20,475 bases of DNA from Mesotaenium endlicherianum. Lineage: Eukaryota; Streptophyta; Zygnematophyceae; Zygnematales; Mesotaeniaceae. The stretch's first letter is position 1. Each line of letters opens with the position of its first letter. Both the position numbers and the translations under genes were made by a program. The notes under the pieces were generated by a model. That model did no database searches, was not told the origin of the DNA, and saw nothing but the letters and a program-made list of their open reading frames with translations. Location of the stretch: the NCBI GenBank assembly GCA_009602735.1, contig WELA01009454.1, positions 422,582-443,056 on the forward strand. The letters run 5' to 3'. Shown one piece after another: positions 17,663 through 20,475 of the stretch.

Positions 17663-18079
17663 TCTTGTGAAAGGGTGTATGTTGGATGTAGGTTTGTACT
17701 TATAAAAGTATGTGTCACACTCGCTATGTTGGTACTCGTCTTCCAACAAAGCACACAAACGCAGGTTTGAATTCAAGTAGTCAAACACTGGCATATTGAC
17801 GGCAGTACTGTTAAGAAAATCGTCTGCAAGCGGGTTCATCCCTCCTTCTACTTTTTGTATGACCGTATCATTGGGTAATGTAATCAAAGAATCACTGTTG
17901 ATAAGCTCAACCTTGTAATTTGTAGCTGTAGATGCCCATAATGCTGCAAAAGACGCAAAATAATCTTGTGCTTCACCAACTGCATTGCGGATTGTATCAC
18001 CAACTTCTTCTGGAGTAAACGTAATATACACGTCTCCTGGAGGTATTTCGATTTCTAGGCCTTGATAAGAGTATGTCAT
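17546..18079 (-). CDS. Hypothetical protein, 177 codons
   Basis: Not recognised. The first 137 or so residues look like a folded soluble protein: MTYSYQGLEIEIPPGDVYIT, then an acidic helical part with PEEVGDTIRNAVGEAQDYF and LLEDEYQHSECDTYFYKYK. No signal peptide or membrane segment is seen. Residues 140-177 are low complexity (Ser run, Gln/Trp-rich) and come from the CAG-rich DNA, so the true C-terminus may be removed by splicing or mutated. A 7-codon upstream ORF (18099-18076) ends in a TGA that overlaps the ATG as ATGA, and the ORF's own TGA overlaps the ATG of another short frame at 17549 in the same way. Direct repeats lie 40-430 bp upstream. It may be an exon, a relic or a young gene. 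Confidence 0.4.
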   Translation of the reverse strand: MTYSYQGLEIEIPPGDVYITFTPEEVGDTIRNAVGEAQDYFASFAALWASTATNYKVELINSDSLITLPNDTVIQKVEGGMNPLADDFLNSTAVNMPVFDYLNSNLRLCALLEDEYQHSECDTYFYKYKPTSNIHPFTRKSSSSSRSGAWMTRQQQGRWQCMCWHLRGNGSPFSTVL

Positions 18080-18120
18080 TGCTTGTGTGTCCTTGGCATC
18101 TTGATTTTACAGCTGCGTTT

Positions 18121-18250
18121 CCTTATTTTGCTTTTCCCCCAAATTATCCTCTTATATTTGCCACCAAAATTTTAATCCCCATAAAACATGCCATTTACAA
18201 TCTCCTCTTTTTAAGTCCCTCGGATTTTGGCATGTAAACCACCCTACAAA
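18121..18250. repeat. Direct repeat, copy 1 (200-bp spacing)
   Basis: Shares long identical blocks with 18321-18444 at an offset of 200 bp, including ATCCTCTTATATTT, ATAAAACATG and a 26-bp block ending in TAAGTCCCTCGG. It lies directly upstream of the 177-codon ORF, so it may include promoter or leader sequence. Confidence 0.85.
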
Positions 18251-18320
18251 TTTGGATCTTGGCCTCTAATCACTTACCTCTTTTCCCATCACCCTTCCCA
18301 TCTCGGTTTTACCGCTATAT

Positions 18321-18444
18321 CACTTATTTTTGCTTTCCCCCAATCATCCTCTTATATTTCCCACCAAAGTCTTTATCCATATAAAACATGCAATTTACAA
18401 TCTCCTCTTTTTAAGTCCCTCGGCATGAAAACCACCAAAATTTA
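18321..18444. repeat. Direct repeat, copy 2, with a partial third copy
   Basis: Second copy of the 18121-18250 repeat, diverged by substitutions and small indels near its right end. A third partial copy of the left edge (CTTATTTTACCTTTG then CTCCCCAAAAG) lies at about 18464-18491. About 70 bp of unique sequence separates copies 1 and 2. Confidence 0.85.
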
Positions 18445-18499
18445 TGCCACACTTTCCATGTTTTCTTATTTTACCTTTGTTTCTCCCCAAAAGTGCAAT

Positions 18500-19552
18500 A
18501 AGAGACAAAATAGAGTGTAGCAAATGTACAGGTGAATATCTTTTTAGATTGTGACGGAGTAATTAATCACTTCACTAACATATAAATTTGTGCAGGGACC
18601 TAAAAATGACACGCTTCACGTCATGTCTTGCCTTGCACTTGTTGAGCACGCCAATCAGGTGCCATCCATATCTTACATCAACGGAAACACTGCTAGAGGT
18701 TTTAGCTAAGATTGCCAACTACACAACAAGGTTACCCTCATACAAACTAATTCAAACTATAAAAGGGTCAAGATTTGACAAATGTGAGTCGACTGCAAGC
18801 AAAGTCTCACACTGCATATCCAACTTCAGATATGGTCGATCAGTGTATCTACAAGAGTCAACAACGTTGTGGCAAAATATTTGCTCATGTTCTTCTGCGC
18901 ATACGACTCCACTTGACACACATTGCTCCTAACTGCAACAATATCTAGTTCAAATACAAAGCGTACACGCGCTGGTGGCTCTCAGACGTAGGTATACTAA
19001 ACAAAGACCGCAAGGCTACAGCACAGCCAACATACTGCTGTTCAAAAACAACACTTCCTGTCTTCTGAGTCCAGATTTAAATAGTGCATCTCTTTGCACA
19101 TGTACTTCACTTACGAAGAGGGCCCAAGACAAGCAAGCAGACAAACGCCCAGGCCAACTTAGACCCTCAAGGTTCGAGCTCACGCCACCACCACCAGCTC
19201 CTGCATGCAATACACGCCTACAAGGATCTAGCGCCTACCTACAAGCAAGCCTAGCAGTAGCAGCGCCTTGTTGTCCAGCTAAGTACTGGTATCACCACCA
19301 TCACATGTACGAACGCAAATTATGAGCTGCTTCACTAAGCTATGTACATCACAGAGTAGGTCTCTCTCTAGCACTGACTTTAACTCTCAACAGGTGTGAG
19401 ATAGTGACGGGTCCCGCTCAGAGGACTGCCCACCTGGCAGCAGCCCCCACGCCTAAGCATCTGGAGCATTCTAATGTGAGCCGAAGCTTCAGTCGACGGC
19501 ATCGACAGCGTCGATAGAGTCGAAGCCTTGTCCTCCTCCCAAGTCCCAAAGC
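18500..19552. other. No gene identified
   Basis: Several short ORFs occur on both strands (for example 18588-18932 and 18975-19325 on +), none with recognisable domains, signal peptides or convincing splice sites. From about 19180 it becomes richer in CCACCA and GCAGC words. I see no RNA gene or repeat pair. Confidence 0.45.
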
Positions 19553-19756
19553 TTAGCACTCGCAGCCGCTGCTCTTCTGTGGTCTGGAAGCGTTCACATC
19601 GATGGTGTCAGGCAGGTAGCTGCACACCCCCCAAAGACGTGGGCACACCAACCAGTCAGTCAATCTGCCCCTTCTAAACTGCCCCTCTGAAACAGCACCA
19701 ACCTTAGCTGTAACTAGCAGCACCAAGACTGCAACAACCAAGGCTGGCACGCCCAT
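19553..19756 (-). CDS. Candidate small secreted peptide with four cysteines
   Basis: The ATG at 19756 opens 67 codons. Residues 1-23 (MGVPALVVAVLVLLVTAKVG plus AVS) look like a classical signal peptide with a hydrophobic core and small residues at the cleavage site. The remaining 44 or so residues are polar with four Cys (LVCPRLWGVC and a terminal GCEC) and one N-glycosylation sequon (NAS). An in-frame upstream Met at 19810 would bury the signal, so I prefer 19756. Family unknown; it resembles small secreted Cys-containing peptides only in general layout. A possible GTTGGT...TTTCAG within codons 18-24 could instead mark a tiny intron. Chance ORFs of this size are common, so confidence is low. 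Confidence 0.3.
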   Translation of the reverse strand: MGVPALVVAVLVLLVTAKVGAVSEGQFRRGRLTDWLVCPRLWGVCSYLPDTIDVNASRPQKSSGCEC

Positions 19757-19817
19757 CTGCGCTGCGCTGCCAGCTGGCAAAGCAGGGAGAAGACATTGCT
19801 TGACAAGCATGCAGCTT

Positions 19818-19871
19818 CAGCCCCAGCCCCACCCCAGCCCCAGCGCCCCAGCCCCTGCCCCTGCTCCTGCT
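19818..19871. repeat. CAGCCC/CCCCAG low-complexity repeat
   Basis: Imperfect tandem C-rich hexamer units (CCCCAG, GCCCCT) fill this stretch; the ORFs across it are Gly/Ala low-complexity artefacts. Confidence 0.8.
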
Positions 19872-19948
19872 AGCACTGCATTCCCCACCACCATCCTTCT
19901 GTGGCACTCGTCCTCAGATCGCACGTGTGAGCAAGCGCTCTGAGTATG

Positions 19949-20138
19949 CGCCTCGTACTTCGGCCTTGCGGCACTGAGACGCGCGCTACAAGATTGTGAC
20001 ACTGGGACGCGCGCTACAAGATCCTGGCCCCTCTCACAGAGGCCGACGTCCCCCGCTCTGAATTTGGGCCTCATACTTCAGCCTTGCGACACTGAGACGC
20101 GAGCTGCAAGACTGTGGCCCCTCTCACAGAGGCCGACG
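19949..20138. repeat. GC-rich tandem repeats with internal 28-bp duplication
   Basis: Copy 1 (19949-20048) and copy 2 (20067-20138) share CCTCGTACTTC-like starts, CACTGAGACGCG, GCTACAAGA-like and the identical CCCCTCTCACAGAGGCCGACG end. Copy 1 contains a 28-bp internal tandem duplication (19972-19999 and 20000-20027) that copy 2 lacks, which accounts for the different offsets at the start (118) and end (90). No function is evident. Confidence 0.8.
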
Positions 20139-20429
20139 CCCCCAAAGTGAGTGGTGGCCACACATACACGATCACAGGAAATGCTCATGACCTACCCTGC
20201 AGCCCCTCCAGAACTACAACGTCTAAGAGCACAATCAAGCAAACTTCTCCCCCCTCCTGACCTAATACTCGTCGCAGTGGCTCAACAGGGGGGTTTTGTG
20301 GACGTATGTGAGTATACAGGTCCCTAAACCCCCTTCCTCTCCTCCTCCAAAGTACCAGCCCGAACCTCTAACTCAGACCTCCCTTCATCTTCGTCTGCTA
20401 ATAAATAAAAGCTAGAGAATATCCGCACC

Positions 20430-20431
<2 letters not shown>
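20139..20431. other. No gene identified
   Basis: Mostly C-rich DNA with only short frames. It ends in TAATAAATAAAAGC (about 20399-20412), which could be a polyadenylation-like signal for a + strand transcript, but no such gene is visible. Confidence 0.4.

Positions 20432-20475
<44 letters not shown>
20432..20475. repeat. (GA)n microsatellite at window end
   Basis: An uninterrupted GA run of 44 bases reaches the last base. It is the reverse complement of the CT run at the start, and its true length is unknown. Confidence 0.95.

Noticed and set aside
18588-19325. ORFs of 114 and 116 codons on +
   Set aside because: No domains, no signal peptide, no splice context and composition like random sequence.
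16891-20475. 3' LTR of the outer element
   Set aside because: Searched by eye for matches to 2241-3713 and for TG...CA-bounded repeats; none found.

Overview
The window reads as nuclear DNA of a plant-lineage eukaryote. The best guess is a charophyte green alga such as Chara: there is a Ty3/gypsy chromovirus primed by an initiator-Met tRNA, and a gag-protease retroelement relic that carries a cytosine-5 DNA methyltransferase (DNMT)-like domain. Retrotransposons that captured DNMTs have been reported from charophytes and dinoflagellates. The organism call is inference. No rRNA, tRNA, CRISPR or bacterial-type operon was found.

The centre is a nested pair of retroelements. The outer, older one is on the + strand (about 3714-16890). 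It is a degenerate gag (3714 to about 5110), a CCHC zinc knuckle and the first part of an aspartyl protease (5641-6670), the rest of the protease (15486 onward) and a DNMT-like domain (about 15960-16890) whose catalytic Cys and Glu positions are both replaced. No reverse transcriptase is visible between protease and DNMT or downstream.

The inner, younger element (6671-15485, - strand, 8815 bp) is a nearly complete chromovirus. It has two 720-bp LTRs, a 5-bp target duplication CTAAG, a PBS, gag, pol (protease, RT, RNase H, integrase, chromodomain), an extra 558-codon ORF of unknown function downstream of pol, and a polypurine tract. It landed inside the protease reading frame of the outer element; removing it with one TSD copy brings the two halves back into one frame. 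Pol is reached from gag by a -1 frame change. A TTTAAAA heptamer, a 7-nt spacer and a perfect 10-bp hairpin that contains part of the gag stop codon make a convincing programmed frameshift signal. Pol has one in-frame TGA before the integrase core. The LTRs differ at 24 of 720 positions by hand count, with 14 of the differences inside one 87-bp stretch of U3.

The flanks (1-3713 and 16891-20475) are mostly non-coding. The left flank holds a possible two-exon membrane or secreted protein gene (813-1273, -), a cluster of short palindromes (2241-2353) and diverged tandem repeats (about 2687-2960) that may belong to the 5' LTR or promoter of the outer element. The right flank holds an unrecognised 177-codon ORF (17546-18079, -) with 200-bp-spaced direct repeats upstream, a possible small secreted Cys-containing peptide (19553-19756, -) and GC-rich tandem repeats. 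The window starts in (CT)n and ends in (GA)n, so both edges are probably assembly breaks at microsatellites.

All domain calls come from reading translations by eye. No database search or structure calculation was run.
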